Below, in pieces: positions 22,184 to 34,707 of a stretch of 64,000 nt of DNA. Source of the DNA: Gelatoporia subvermispora B (Eukaryota > Basidiomycota > Agaricomycetes > Polyporales > Gelatoporiaceae). The stretch's first letter is position 1, and each line of letters opens with the position of its first letter. The stretch spans positions 851,260 to 915,259 of the forward strand of contig KB445791.1 in NCBI GenBank assembly GCA_000320605.2, given 5' to 3'. The position numbers were made by a program, and so were the translations under genes. Below the pieces are notes generated by a model. The model saw nothing but the letters and a program-made list of their open reading frames with translations, had not been told where the DNA came from and did no database searches.

Positions 22184-24002
22184 ATGCCTCCACTCATCTT
22201 CGTTCTCTTGTTTTGCATACGTATAATTCGCTCAGCTTCGGTGAACATCACGATAGACGACACTTTCGGTGACGCCGTCACCGGCGAGCAATTCGTGTAT
22301 ACTCCCGACAACCTGTGGAATGCTGGGCAGACATGTAGTGTATGCACCGCAAAATTGGACACCACACGGGTTCAGAACGGGACCTGGCACGACTCTACGT
22401 TCTTTTCTCAAGCAGGGGGTGGTGCTGACTCCAACGTGCCCACTACCGCCTCTGTCACTTTTTTCGGTGAGCCTCTTGTCAAATGGAAGACACACTCCGT
22501 CAATGCGACACCCAAATGTAGGCACGGCGCTCTACGTATACTGTGTTCTGGCACATACATCTTTCCCCTTGGATGGAAACATAGATATGACCTTCAGCAT
22601 CGATGGCGAAGCTGTCGGAACATTTGTTGAAGCACCAGATGGCGATCCGAACTTTTCCTACAACGACTCTGTATTTTCGATCCAAGGCCTGTCCCTCGGC
22701 CAGCACAACTTTACCCTGACAAATGGACATGTGAATGGGAACACATCGCTGGTTTTGCTGGATTACGCGATATATACGTACGCTCCTGTCCTCCATTGAC
22801 TAGCTTCCTGGTTCCAATCCTGAGATCACATCTCTCAGGACAATTTTGGACGGTGGAGAATCTTCGAGCAACTCGACGTTGCCGTCCTCGACCTCGGCTA
22901 ACAGCACAAGTATCTCCGGAAGTACGCCTTCGATACCATCTGGGACATCTGCCTCATCTCAATTCACACCGGGTTCGTGGATCTATTTTCCACGCGTTGT
23001 AACTTTATTTATGAGCAGCACTGTACCCTCTGTCTATTGCCGTGATAACCATGACAATTTCACACCACGAACGGCTCCGGGAATCGTGAAACAGGAGGGG
23101 ATCATGCGACTAACACTGCGGCACATCATCGGACTGTTGCGATGGCCGTTGTTATCAGTCTCATCGGCGTCTTAATGCTTATTGCAGGTGCATTCTTCCT
23201 TTACCGAAGACGCCGTGTAAATGCCATCAGAGATGATTCCTTACTCCCATTGTCATTCCTCATTATCGGCGACGGCAGTCAGACGACTCAAGCCGAGCCC
23301 AGCGTTTCATCCCAGACATGGCCTCCACCGCCAGTATATAAAGAACGCGCATCACATCGTTGGAATGTGTCACGGACACGTCGACCTGATGTCGCACCTG
23401 GGGCATTCACCCTCCCACCTTCTTACTCAGCACTCCACTCATACGAGCCTCCGAGTATTGCGCAGTACGAGGGTCGTACGCCTCGCGCTGTCCCTGCGAA
23501 GACCATCGACGAGCTCATAGGGATGATGGCGCGGAATCCATCTATCCACCGGCGTTCGCAGACAACTACTATCGAGGTAGCGGCTCGGCCCTTCCCTCAG
23601 CCCGCAAGGCACAGCACGTCCGATGATACGCATATCGCAGTCACAGGACCGCTCCTCGCAGAGGTCAACAACGCGACTGCGATACATGACCCGTTAGTAG
23701 CAAGACCGACGTTGATGATACCTCGCAGCGCTTCCGCGATTGGCGACCACCTAGTCAGCGCGTCGGGATTGACGACACCAATATCTGTTGATGGCGGAGC
23801 ACAGAGAGATTGGATATCTCCGGCAACACCAACGCCCTTTTTACCAGCACGCGCAGATAGTGTCAGGACGGTGCTTTCGATTCGAAAGCGCTTGCCAGAC
23901 GTTCCAGCAGTGGAAGAGGCGCAGGATGAAGGACTTGAACAGGAGAGATTGATTGTTCAGAGCCGGCCACTACCAGCCCTGCCTAATGGCGAGACGAAGT
24001 AG
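22184..24002 (+). CDS. Cluster member D: lectin-like/Ser-rich type I membrane protein
   Basis: Exons 22184-22466, 22522-22777, 22839-22972 and 23095-24002 encode 526 residues. A short signal peptide leads into VNITIDDTFGDAVTG, GQTCSVC, NGTWHDSTF, TALYVYC, MTFSIDGEAVG and LLDYAIYT. The Ser-rich stalk is split by an extra 122-bp intron (donor GTTCGT) absent from the other members. I infer it because the frame changes there and splicing gives an uninterrupted path into the membrane helix (MAVVISLIGVLMLIAGAFFL). The tail carries PPSYSAL, an IDELIGMMARN helix and the motif PARADSVRTV about 45 residues from the end. That motif is shared with members E and F. Confidence 0.82.
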
Positions 24003-26396
24003 TGAAGCCTGTCAATATGTCACAGCTTCGCAGCCATGAACTTCTCATCGACATACCATCGTTGCGCTACGATAGGACACACTGGTTTAATATACAATCT
24101 GCTGTTTTAGACCGGTCAGTCGGTGAGATCCGAGGTATAGACTGGGCTTTCGGCCAATCGTAGCCATCTATAGAGCGCTGAACTGCTTGAACAGGCAATT
24201 GGCGGCGCCATTCGTAGTGGCTCCCTGGCGTATGCTCTCGCTGATAAGAATTTGTCGACTGATTGAGCTTGATATTATGTCCCTCTTAGACCGAAGACGA
24301 GTCCAATTTTATTTCACATCGGTTAGGTGCTCACACCCATGCATCGCTCATGCTCAACAGATCGTCTGGGATGCGCCAGGTAGCATTCCGAATGGATCGT
24401 TCCCAAATTTGTCCGTCTCACCGGCGGGTAAGAACTGTAGCCGATCCCGTCAAAGCTGCGTGAGTGGGCATATTCCCGCGGTATAGCTTCTAATTCTCCG
24501 GATGTGACCGTTCTGTATAATATATCTCATCCGGTGCCCCTTAAAGTGCTTCTGAGTGATAGACAGATGATCCCGGCATCGACGACAACGTTCACCTGAT
24601 CGCAGACGAGGCGAGATTATGCGTGGACAGGCTCTGTACTGCATTCGTATAAGTGGTTCGTCACCGGATGAATGAGCTTGTTTAATATCATTACATGTGA
24701 TGTTGTGATGATAACTACGGTTATTGTTCAAGCCCATCTCAGAGTGTTATCCTGTTAGGATTACTCTCATCACGCTCAAGCTTCAAGGTCTATTGACCTG
24801 TCAGACTATGCCTTCTTCATTGCGACCGCTGTCTAGCCCTGTCATTTGCGGCGAAGTCGAGCTAGGGAAGTCCTGGATCAATCAGATAAACTTACTCGCG
24901 CCACTCATACATCATGTCCTTGTTCTCAACAGATTTAGCACACCATCGAAACGGAGTTTTCGATCACCCACCACTATATCACGGAAGCTCAGGTGGATAT
25001 GTACGCGCAAACGATGAGGACGCACGTGTGTCGATTGTGAGTTCTGCGGCCACTTCGCGGGCATGGGAATCTGCAGCTCCGCCCTATTCGCCGGCGCATA
25101 CGAATATGTTCGGAATGGATCGATGACCAGATCAGCGAGATGGCAAGTTCAAAGAAGTTGCTGAAGTCACAGAATGAAAGACCTCTACTTTCTAAAGCGG
25201 CTGCGTGCCAACTGATAGGACAGCGAAGTGTGGATATTCCGAGTTTTCTACTGAAACTTCGACCACTAGCGTTGTATAACTTGTATTTAAGACAATAATC
25301 TCCATAACAGATGCCTCATTCGGTTCATGATTCGCGTTCAATAACGATAACTGAGTGAGCAAGGATGAAACGGGACGTATTCCTGTGGTCGTGTCGCTCC
25401 CGGCGGAGCGGTGCCGAGGCTTTCCTGATTCAGTAGCGCTTTGCCGTTGTACATGTCATGGTAGTGCCACCACTTGAAGCCACCTTTCATATGAACATCT
25501 TTCGATGGCTCAGTTGCGACCTGATCCAATCACTTCTACTCTACTTGCTCCAAGCCTTTATATCGCCTAGCGTGCATAGTGCATCTTTGCAAATATTGTT
25601 GATGGCAGTCGTCTCCGAGCAGTATCCTCATCCATAGCTGGTCTTCAGCATAATCGAATCCCGATGACTCCTACAAACTCCATGATCAAGACGCGTCCCG
25701 ACCTGGTCAGATAATTTGCATCATCTTATATCTTGCATCTTCCGCTACGTTGGGTCGGGCTGAGCGTCTTTTGGGGCTGTTGGGAGATCTTTAGGGGCTT
25801 GTTAGAGGCGGACGGGGACTGCAGAAAGTACGTGACATGCTATGTGCAGGTCTCACGCAACCAGGATGTTACCAACATTTCGAAAGATGACAGCGAGAAA
25901 TTTTCCACCGATGACTGGTCCCGGATGGCATCATCGAGCACGAGGCGCTGGAACGTTGGCCGACTGAGCCCGCAACCCTCAGGCTGGTCTCATGCATGTT
26001 GCTACTGTTCTCGTTGAAGACACACAACGCGGGGCAATGAATCAAAGTCCAGCCACACTAGAATTGGTGTCTCTCCGAGTTGTCTCGTTATCCTGATAGT
26101 AGGTTAGCCCACAGTTGGACAGACGTGAGAACTGCGCGGCGTAACCGAAGTCGGCTGAGGAGGTGCTATAAGCTTTGTTAGGCAGTGCAGCATGGTTCAG
26201 CTGTCCATTTAGACGTAAGTGACTTTGCAGGCATTGCTGATGGGTTTATACACCGAGCATGCCCCATGTCACCGCTCAGCATGGCTTCTCTGCCCCTCAT
26301 CCTCCGGTTCTTCGCCAGTGACTAAGACCATCCTGGCTCCGTCGAACAGTCTCATTTCTCCACTAGCTCTTCGTGGAATCGGCTTGCGTCCCCTCG
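24003..26396. other. Intergenic region with possible gene remnants
   Basis: No intact gene. Near 24400-24600 two frames give protein-like pieces: one with an AGKNCSRSRQSC stretch and one with NSPDVTVLYNISHPVPLK, separated by stops. At 24914-25126 a 70-codon frame with HGSSGGYVRANDEDARVS and APPYSPAH resembles a cytosolic tail of the cluster family. These could be relics of another paralog. The remainder to 26396 shows nothing. Confidence 0.35.
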
Positions 26397-28226
26397 ATGA
26401 TCCTGGCGCTTGCTGCCGTCTTTCTGCTTTGTCTCACGCGATGTACGGTCCCTGTCGCTGCCACTCCCTACAACATCTCGATAGACGACACTATGGGCGA
26501 TCCATTCACCGGCGAGCAGTGGTCATACTATCCCTCAGATGCGTGGAATGTGGGTCAGGACTGCAATGGTTGCACGGCGCATCCTGATCCTATTGGAACT
26601 TACCTGGGCACATGGCACGACTCCACCTTCTATCCTCAAACGGGGATTAGTCCGGACCCCGACGTTCCTACTACTGCAACCATAGTATTCAATGGTGCGT
26701 AAATAGCGAACCCTCTCGATCCACCTCCGTCCGTGCTGATGTGATACATAGGGACTGCTCTATATGTGTATTGTATCATTGCCCACTCCTCTGTGTCTCC
26801 GGACGGCAATACGGATATGACATTTATGATCGACAATCATATAGTAGGAGGTTATATGGTCCCGCCTACTGGACAGACAGCCTACGATTACAACGTTCTC
26901 GTTTATTCTAACGATACTCTACCACTGGGATTCCACACTTTCACTTTGATCAATGGTCATGTGAACGGGAACAAGTCTTTAGTCTTGCTGGATCGTGCCA
27001 TGTATACGTGAGCTTTTGTCGTCTTTCGCACAAGTCCAATGTTCAATTCGTGAGTTCACTTTGGCAGCGCCAAAATCGACGATGTGGTCTCACCATCGTC
27101 AAATGGCTTCACCATCGTCTCGTCGAGCGCCACTTCCTCCTTTCCTTCCAGTACATCTTCCTCAGGAGCTACGTCGGCATCCTCAATATCCTCCGTGTCT
27201 TCCGCCAGCTCAGTTACGCATACCGGCGGTGTCCTCACAGCATCCCACGGGCTGAGCAAAGAGAATAGGACAATCATCATCGCCGTTGTGAGTAGTGTAG
27301 GTGGCGCCGTCGTGATGGTGGCCATTGGCTTCACGTTCTGGTTCTGCCGAAGACGACAGCATGGCCGTGGGCAATATGGGCCCCCTACTGAAGGCCAAAT
27401 TCCAAGGACAACCACTCATATTGCGAACAACGACCCTAATGCCCCTGATAGTGGGTGGGTTGAGGGGACTTGGAGGCCCGAGGAGACGCCACACCCTTCA
27501 CTTTCGCCCCTACTCTATGGCGATTCGAGTCCCCGTTCCGCAGCCTCGACTAGCAAATTGGTCCTTTCGTCCCCTTCATTACAGGCGCGCGGACTATCTC
27601 GTGCTACATCTACCTCATCCGCAGCGGCCAACCTCGGTGTTCTATCTGGGCCCCGGCCCATCCCCTCGTCTACTTCCTCCCAAAACAGGCTCGCAGCGAC
27701 TCACAGTCCACCGGCCGTCCCTGGCCAGCTCACGCGGTCTCGCTCAGATATTGCCATTACGACACATTCGCCGGCGCCCTCGTCCTTGTCCGAGCCTGCA
27801 ACGGCAAGCACGATAGCCCCCCTCGTCCGCTCTCAATCCGATATTGTCCCACCCTCACGACCAGCTTTCCCGCCGCATCCATTCGCTTACAGCCACAACG
27901 TCGGGGCCATCACGGAGGAGGAGATGGCCTCGACTGAGCTTGCGTCGCCCACCAATACTTCTAATGCAGACTTCATTGACTGGAGTGTTCCAAGTACACC
28001 GTGGACACCGGCCCGCTCTGACAGCGTCCGAACCGTCAGCTTGACGGCGCATCGGCTTCCTGATACGTTGGCGCTTGGGAACATGAGCACTGCCGCAGAG
28101 GACGCCCCGTCGGCCTCGCTTGAACCATCTCCAGACAATTACACCGATGATGGTAGGACTCGACGGAGATTTGGAATTATAGGGCCACGACCGCCGCCGA
28201 GTAGCTTCAAGAATGCGCGGCGATGA
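26397..28226 (+). CDS. Cluster member E: lectin-like/Ser-rich type I membrane protein
   Basis: Exons 26397-26694, 26752-27007 and 27068-28226 encode 570 residues. The signal peptide (MILALAAVFLLCLT) precedes ISIDDTMGDPFTG, GQDCNGC, GTWHDSTF, TALYVYC, MTFMIDNHIVGG and LLDRAMYT (Arg replaces the usual Tyr). A serine-rich stalk, a membrane helix (TIIIAVVSSVGGAVVMVAIG) and a CRRRQHGRG stop-transfer follow. The tail of about 280 residues contains three RS[DQ]-type repeats (LTRSRSDIA, LVRSQSDIV) that look like phosphorylation sites, and ends with the motif PARSDSVRTV followed by RLPD, as in member D. The start was chosen over an upstream frame extension because it begins the hydrophobic core. Confidence 0.86.
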
Positions 28227-29586
28227 TCTGATACGATAACTTATTACGGACTATAAATGCATAGTGTGGACTTATTCTTAACCTAACAGTACATGTGCTC
28301 CCGGACTACGACTCGATGGAGGCAGTGAGGTGGCAGGGCATCAGCTAATCGCTGCAGCCCGGTATCTGCTGTGACTATGCATGACCACCGACAACTTATA
28401 GATTGTAGTCATCTGTCTCCATCTTCTGGCCTTACTACTGGTGTAATTACCCGGTATGCATATATTCGATTACTTGCACAATCTCGACGGTTCGGTCTCA
28501 CATTGTGCTATGCCGGCATTGGCCGATTTGACATACTCGGGTTTTGGCGCCCAATTCTCGTACACGTTGAATGTCCTGTGTCATTTGGACTGTATGCTGA
28601 GACCAAGGCTCGACTCTTACGGTTTGCTCTCTTCTTAAGCTGGCTGGATTGGTTAATGGACGGCGGTGACGACTCAGAACTGAACAAACATACGTGCAAT
28701 CATGGTCCACTCATGGTCGGTCGCGTTGTCACGACAGCTCAAATTAGTCCCGACTGATGATGGGTATTGAAGGCTATTCGCATTCATGTTCGGAGCACGG
28801 TAAAGAAATCCATCAGAACCAAGAGTGTCTTGAATTCTGGATCTCATTGGGAAGATTAAGCTTTGGTAACCCTGCGACTGGCTCAGAAGAACTATACAGA
28901 TGAGAACACTGCCTGTCGGCACAGAGTGAGCACCTTTTGTATTTGGGCGCAAGTGATGTCAATCAGATCAGAACATTGATTCTGCTGCTTGACCAGAGAC
29001 TGCGTCTGGATTTGAAGAAGCCGTAAACTCTGAATACTGCCTGCTTCAGAGCATCGGTCTGAGCTGATACTTGCCACGCGCAAGATATCGCGCGGTTCTA
29101 GCCCTCGAGGCCACGAGCCTCGTGGATATGGGTTTTTGTCACATCACCACATTTATATGTTGTTACGAAGACACCATTGATGTTCTGCGATCATCTATGA
29201 TACTGAATTTTGGACGTGGTCGTGATGCAGTGCGCCTTCGGATTCCCATGGCTTGTATCGGTGCAGCTTCGTGGAGAGGAACGCTTCACGTATATGCTAT
29301 CAATTGCAATGCTGCAGCACATTGGATGATAGATGGATATAGGAGCTCAAGGCACCAGTGCCGCGGTCTGTTTTCAACTCGGTACATGCGCTCTTCGTGA
29401 TGGGTTCTCTCAGTTTGGCGGATTAGAGTTCTCTGTTCCTTGGCCATGATATCTTCGCAGGATGTCAAGCGACCGTCGGAGTCTACCATCGGAGTCTCCA
29501 CTTCACAGGTGCTAGAGACTTGTGCGTTTATCGGTGTCTCTCCTTGAATCGTCCTCCATGGTCTCCAAATTTCACTGATTACAGCA
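28227..29586. other. Intergenic region between cluster members E and F
   Basis: Only short frames without motifs. No repeats or RNA genes are evident. Confidence 0.4.
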
Positions 29587-31440
29587 ATGCTGCTCCCGCC
29601 GCTTCCTTCACTACTGTCACTCCTTCTGAGTTTCGCTCCTTTTGCAGCCTCTGTCTTTAGGAATTTTACCATAGATGATACCTTCGGAAATACGAACACT
29701 GGCGCGCAATTTGTATACACTCCAGAGGGCGCTTGGACACCCTGTCAAGATAGCCTTGGGTGTATCACTCAGCCAAGTGCGGCTGGAGCGTATGCTGGGA
29801 CATGGCATGGGGCATCTTCCAGTGGTTCAGCTGGCAATACTACGATGAATGCCACTGTTGCGTTTGAAGGTGAGGCGCCCAGAGACCTTTCAACTCCAGA
29901 ATTCTGACCCATCGTTTATAGGGACCGCGGTCTATGTGTTTTGTATCGTCAACGACGTTGTCACGCAACCGTCAAGCATGTCATTCTTCATTGATGACGA
30001 TCTCGTCGATTCTCAAGGAGAGTGGCCCTCAGAGGCTTCGGTGTTTTCTTACAACGTCCTTATGTTCTCTTCTGAGACAATCGGCCCTGGCCCACACACG
30101 TTGACGGTCAGCAATAGTCCAGTCAATAATTCAAATTCTCTTGTGTGGTTGGATTATGTGGTGCATACGTAAGCTCACGATTGCAAAGCTGAGTTAGTAT
30201 CTGCTATTCTCTGACGTTGACCTTTCTCCACAGCGTCAACGTCGACTTGATCCAGATACCTGTCAACAGTAGTAGCTCATCGTCAGCATCTACCAGTAGC
30301 TCATCGTCAGCATCTTCCACTACAACAACTCCCAACCCAATATCTTCATCAGTTGCTACTCCACTTTCAAATTCGTCCATTCCCTCAAGTGCGCTTAGTG
30401 TCACGTCGTTATCCAGCTCACAGGGCAGATCGTCATCGAAGACACTCCCCTCGCTCACCATATCATTGTCCAGCCAAACGCCGACATTGTCTGCCCCTGC
30501 GGCAGCCTCATCGTCATCAATGTCCCAGAATTCAACGTTACCCGCTTCATCCTCTACAATTCCGACATCCATCGCTTCTGGGCTTCCAAACCCAGAGAGC
30601 TCATCAACATCACGGTCTGCTCGGTTCTCGGGGAAGCGAGATCGAACGATCACCATCGCCGCTGTCGTGACCCCCATATCTGTAGCTGTGCTGGCTATTC
30701 CATTTGTGATCTGGTACCGTCGACGAAGGACAGCGCGGCGCGGGACTTCGCTGCACACTCGATCTTCGACAAGTGCATCTGCTATGGGTAGCGGCTCGAT
30801 CCTACCTAGGAGCGCGGTGGATAGAAGAAGTAGCGATTCGTCGTCACGTCGAACCATTCCCGACGACTCATATACCCGCCCATATCGAAGGAGCGAACGC
30901 CAATCAGGCCAGAGTGGTATGACGCGCATCCGCACAACGAGTACAGGCTATACCGGGCATACCACCTTACCTCCGTACGCCGAGGAGGAGCCTCTGCCTC
31001 CTCTCCCACGATATCCACTCACTCCGTTAGAGATCCCTCCATCATTCCGCACGGGCACCTCATCAGTGCGTGATTCTTACGCGTCTGGTGAACCTCCGTC
31101 GGCGTCCGCAACGGAAGCATTGGATGCGATCCATACGATGCTGGGGAATGCAGAGTCAAGGAGCGCATCGGCATTCGGCTTCATTCGATTCGATACTCCG
31201 GTAGATCCCAACGCGAATATCGACTCGGGTAGATCCTCGCCCAGTTCTCCTGCCCGGGCAGATAGCATTCATACAGTGGGTGCAACGATGCATCGCGTGA
31301 CCAGCGGATATAGCCAAGCTTTCGAGCTCCCAGAGGCAACCCTCCAGATCATGTCTCTGCAGCTGTTGCTTGCCAGTCGGGCGCAAAACGTTGATCCACA
31401 ACCTGCGGGGCAACCCGGCGCCCCGCCTAATCCGGACTGA
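29587..31440 (+). CDS. Cluster member F: lectin-like/Ser-rich type I membrane protein
   Basis: Exons 29587-29869, 29922-30168 and 30234-31440 encode 578 residues. The signal peptide is Leu/Pro-rich. The ectodomain has FTIDDTFGNTNTG, GTWHGAS (the His-Asp of other members is His-Gly here), TAVYVFC, MSFFIDDDLVDS and WLDYVVHT, so it is the most divergent of the well-formed copies. The stalk is extremely Ser/Thr-rich (over 120 residues). The membrane helix (TITIAAVVTPISVAVLAIPF) is followed by WYRRRRTARRG. The tail contains PPYAEEEPLPPLPRYPL (proline motifs that could bind SH3 or WW domains) and PARADSIHTV, the variant of the motif in D and E. Confidence 0.86.
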
Positions 31441-31780
31441 TGGTTATTTGCAGACTGAAAACGACGTTACATTATAGCCACTCGTCTCCACAGCCATGCA
31501 GCATGTATCCATTATCTATCCTGCCCTGATCCTGCAGGACCTCCTTCTCTTGGGCGGAGCCCGTGTAGCTCCCCAGATACCCAGGACGACAAATTCGCCT
31601 CAGACCTCTGTTCAGATAACATATATGTGATTCGTAACTGTGCAGAAGTATGTCGAGCTCCAATATTCGAACGAATGGTAAAGGTACACTCAAGCCACAT
31701 AACCGGCAGTGCGGATATCAAAGTAATCATGAATTAGATGTCTGCACATACATACCGTGAGTGAAGTATACTTACGCGAT

Positions 31781-33388
31781 TCAGGGTTGACGCACCGACA
31801 TCGTCTCGGAATCGGTCTCTCCGTCAGTATCATCTACTTGATCGCGGAAGGTCTTGAGGACAGCATCGCGGTCTTCGAGAATGAAGTCGCCTTCGTCGGA
31901 AGATATGGAATCTACACTGTCATCATCCGTAGATTCCGCAAAATCTTCCGAGTCAAACGAGAATGCATCTTCGTCATCATTATCTGGGCAATAGTCACTA
32001 ACATATCCGGCAATCCGATCAAGTTCCCAAGGGCTCAGGTCGTTTGTTGTGTCCCAGCCCTGCTCCAGCCGATAGATCTCTCGTGAGGTCTGCACGATGA
32101 CGTAGTCGAAAAGGCGATGGAAATGGTCTTCGTCATCAAGGCAGGATTCCGGCGATAGCAAATGTGGGATTTGCTGATAGTCATAAAGGGCATCATCAAG
32201 CAAGCGTGTATTCGTCCAGGGTGCAGTACGAGTATCCCTGAACATCTGCATCTTATCCTCCGTAATCTGTGTCCACATGTCAATGCGCAGGGAGGCTTTG
32301 AGATCAATCGGTTGGTCAATTAGCACCTCGCAGCTGCCCTTCATGTCAATGATGAGATGTTCAAGAGACGGACAAAGTTGAGTTAGGGCCAGGTATTGCT
32401 TTCGCGTGCCATTATATGAGCGACTGATGAAAATGTAACGGAAGGTCATGGTGCGGAGCTTTGTGCCGTGCATCTGCAGCACTTTGTCAAAGCATGGTGG
32501 AGGTGAATCGTGTGCTTCGAATAACCCGAGCGCTGTGAGTCTAGGCATGGCCCAGGATAGAAGCGGGTGAAGATTGTTTTGAGCCCCCACCACAATGTTG
32601 AGATCTTCTAGATTGTGGAATTCCAGCCCAGGGGAAAGGCGGAAAATGTCGGTGAATACGGTCAAGGAGACGATATTTTGAAGTGAGTTCAATGAGAGCT
32701 GGTAAGGCCCAGTAAACTGAGCACTGTGGTTGTGGATGACGCAACAGAATGATCTGAGCCGGCTTGCTGCATTAGTGATAATCTTCTCCAAAGCAAGAGA
32801 GGTGATTTCCGGGGAGCTCGAAAGATATGAGGATGTTACAGTCACCGCATTCAGTTTTCGCGACTGTTCTAATATGAACATGAGATCATCCGTTGCAAGC
32901 TTCAGGAGGGATAGAGGTATGTAACACTCGAGAGTGATGGTGCGGATGAGCGAGGCGATTTCAGCGTCATCTCGGATAGTGCGAGCCAATGCAAGAATTT
33001 GACCAGCTCTTCTCAACGCTACTTCTTCATACAACATGGACGTTGCGAGCAATCTCCAGAGCTTGCACACGCGAATGAGCCTCTTCTTCAGCCTTAAGGT
33101 GAGCAGCCATGGAGAATGCTGTTGCGCGCATAATGACCAATCTAGATATGCGGATGGAGGCACAGCAAATGCAAAGATCAACTGCAGTAGCTCCACAGGG
33201 AGCGAGGAAATTGTAGATGAGCACGGGTTCCCTGTACCCACAGAGTGCGAAGACTGGTCCATTTGAGACATGCCAATACGGGTATGGAATGCATGTAGAC
33301 TCACGGAGGCTGTGGCGGTCTCTTCGCAGCTAGCCTCCCCGCATCTCCCACCATCTACGTGGGGGGATGTAGACCTCTCGTCAGCCAT
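31781..33388 (-). CDS. F-box protein
   Basis: An uninterrupted minus-strand frame of 535 codons. The F-box lies at about residues 60-115, with ISSLPVELLQLIFAFA followed by IRVCKLWRLLATSMLYEEVAL. F-box proteins bind Skp1 and recruit substrates to SCF ubiquitin ligases. The middle region has spaced leucine-rich segments (LEDLNIVV, LTALGLFE, LEHLIIDM), as in Agaricomycete F-box proteins with degenerate LRRs, and the C-terminus is strongly acidic. The substrate is unknown. The frame extends two codons upstream to a GTG, but I start at the ATG (33388). It is convergent with cluster member F, 340 bp apart, and that gap holds nothing recognisable. Confidence 0.85.
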   Translation of the reverse strand: MADERSTSPHVDGGRCGEASCEETATASVSLHAFHTRIGMSQMDQSSHSVGTGNPCSSTISSLPVELLQLIFAFAVPPSAYLDWSLCAQQHSPWLLTLRLKKRLIRVCKLWRLLATSMLYEEVALRRAGQILALARTIRDDAEIASLIRTITLECYIPLSLLKLATDDLMFILEQSRKLNAVTVTSSYLSSSPEITSLALEKIITNAASRLRSFCCVIHNHSAQFTGPYQLSLNSLQNIVSLTVFTDIFRLSPGLEFHNLEDLNIVVGAQNNLHPLLSWAMPRLTALGLFEAHDSPPPCFDKVLQMHGTKLRTMTFRYIFISRSYNGTRKQYLALTQLCPSLEHLIIDMKGSCEVLIDQPIDLKASLRIDMWTQITEDKMQMFRDTRTAPWTNTRLLDDALYDYQQIPHLLSPESCLDDEDHFHRLFDYVIVQTSREIYRLEQGWDTTNDLSPWELDRIAGYVSDYCPDNDDEDAFSFDSEDFAESTDDDSVDSISSDEGDFILEDRDAVLKTFRDQVDDTDGETDSETMSVRQP

Positions 33389-34707
33389 CGACACGTCCGC
33401 GTCATCTGCCGCGTGTTGGTTTAGAAATGGTTGATCGTCGCCAATCTAGTACGCAGGCCAGAGCGTCAGCTGGTGGCCAGTACGAGCTGCATTATGGGGA
33501 GCGCTGCACACCATGGTGACCCAGCTAATTGTACGTATTACCGGTACGCACGCTGCACGAATATGTTTCGTGTGGCTATGGAGAGTAAAAATAACAGGAA
33601 AAGGCGCGAAGGAACAAAGCGGCAAGGGGTCTTCACTGCAGAGACTCAGCGATCGGTGGCACCGATTGGATCTCGTCTATCGGCAAAATCCGTCTCGAGT
33701 TCCTCCCGCTCACCAACATCTCATCGCGCAAAGTTGAACAGGCGCAGTTGCACGGCTGTCCACGTCCACTGTGCTTGCATGGTAACGCGTCGTATGACCT
33801 CGGGCCTAAGGTGTCGTGGACGGGGCCCGCATGCCATTCCGCTGCCACTCGTCAGCCTCCTACCACACAGTCAAACTGCGTGACCGCGTACAGTACTTCA
33901 CTGTCTCAGCGTACACGTGATCACAAGTTTGTCAAATGATAATCCTCCTCCTCCTCAGCGGCCGAGAATCACGCTTCGGGCTTCTGGCTCTTCGGAAGTC
34001 GGGAATGATCATGTCTTTCCTCATGAACGGAAACCTTCCCAGAATTTACTAATCTCGACAGCAAGACACTCATCTTCGTCACATGACAGACAGGGCGTCC
34101 GTCTTACGCCAGTAAGGAACGCCGCATTTAGGACGCTCGCAGGCACGCGCCAGTAAGAAACGCCCCAATTGAGACTGAAATTCACGCCATGTGGCCTCCA
34201 GGTATGAGCGCCGGGCGCTCACTCCAACGGAACACAAAGCGGAGAGTCTGCGCAGTCCAGAGTGTGGCCTTCCTATCTGTCCTAATGAAAGCTGGACCGC
34301 TATTGTCAAGCGTCCCAGCACCCTCACCGAAGAGACCCACGGGCCGCCGAAGGCCTGTCGATGTTTGTCACCCGTTCGCAGAAAGAGACCCGGACCTCCC
34401 CCGGTGGGTCGGACGGTACGCTCCCTCGCCGGCATCCCATCACTGAAAATGGCGATGATGGTATCTTTGACGTGGGGTCAGCTGGCTCTATGACCCGATC
34501 TGAACTGCTGGCAACTTCGGAATGGTGACCCGAGCTGTGCCATCTTCGCTCTAGCTCCATACCCTGCGTCGCTGTCATACGATCCTCACCCTGAGTCTCA
34601 ACACTTATAAGGGTCCGTCCCTCTGGGTTGTGAAAATCCACTGCTCCCCGCTTCTCTCCCTCGCATACTTGCACCGCGATCCTATTCAAATATCTACCCA
34701 CACTACA
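33389..34707. other. Intergenic region upstream of the F-box and small four-exon genes
   Basis: This is a shared upstream region for divergent genes. A CTTATAAG TATA-like box at 34604-34611 lies about 100 nt before the small gene and is followed by a pyrimidine-rich leader. The long minus-strand frame at 34324-34959 is judged a shadow. Confidence 0.45.
34604..34611 (+). promoter_or_regulatory. TATA-like box of the small four-exon gene
   Basis: CTTATAAG sits 97 nt before the ATG at 34708, with a C/T-rich leader in between, a usual arrangement for fungal promoters. Confidence 0.4.

Noticed and set aside
30204..30935. 243-codon minus-strand frame rich in Asp/Glu
   Set aside because: It is the complement of the Ser-rich stalk of cluster member F; Ser codons read as Asp/Glu-rich on the other strand.
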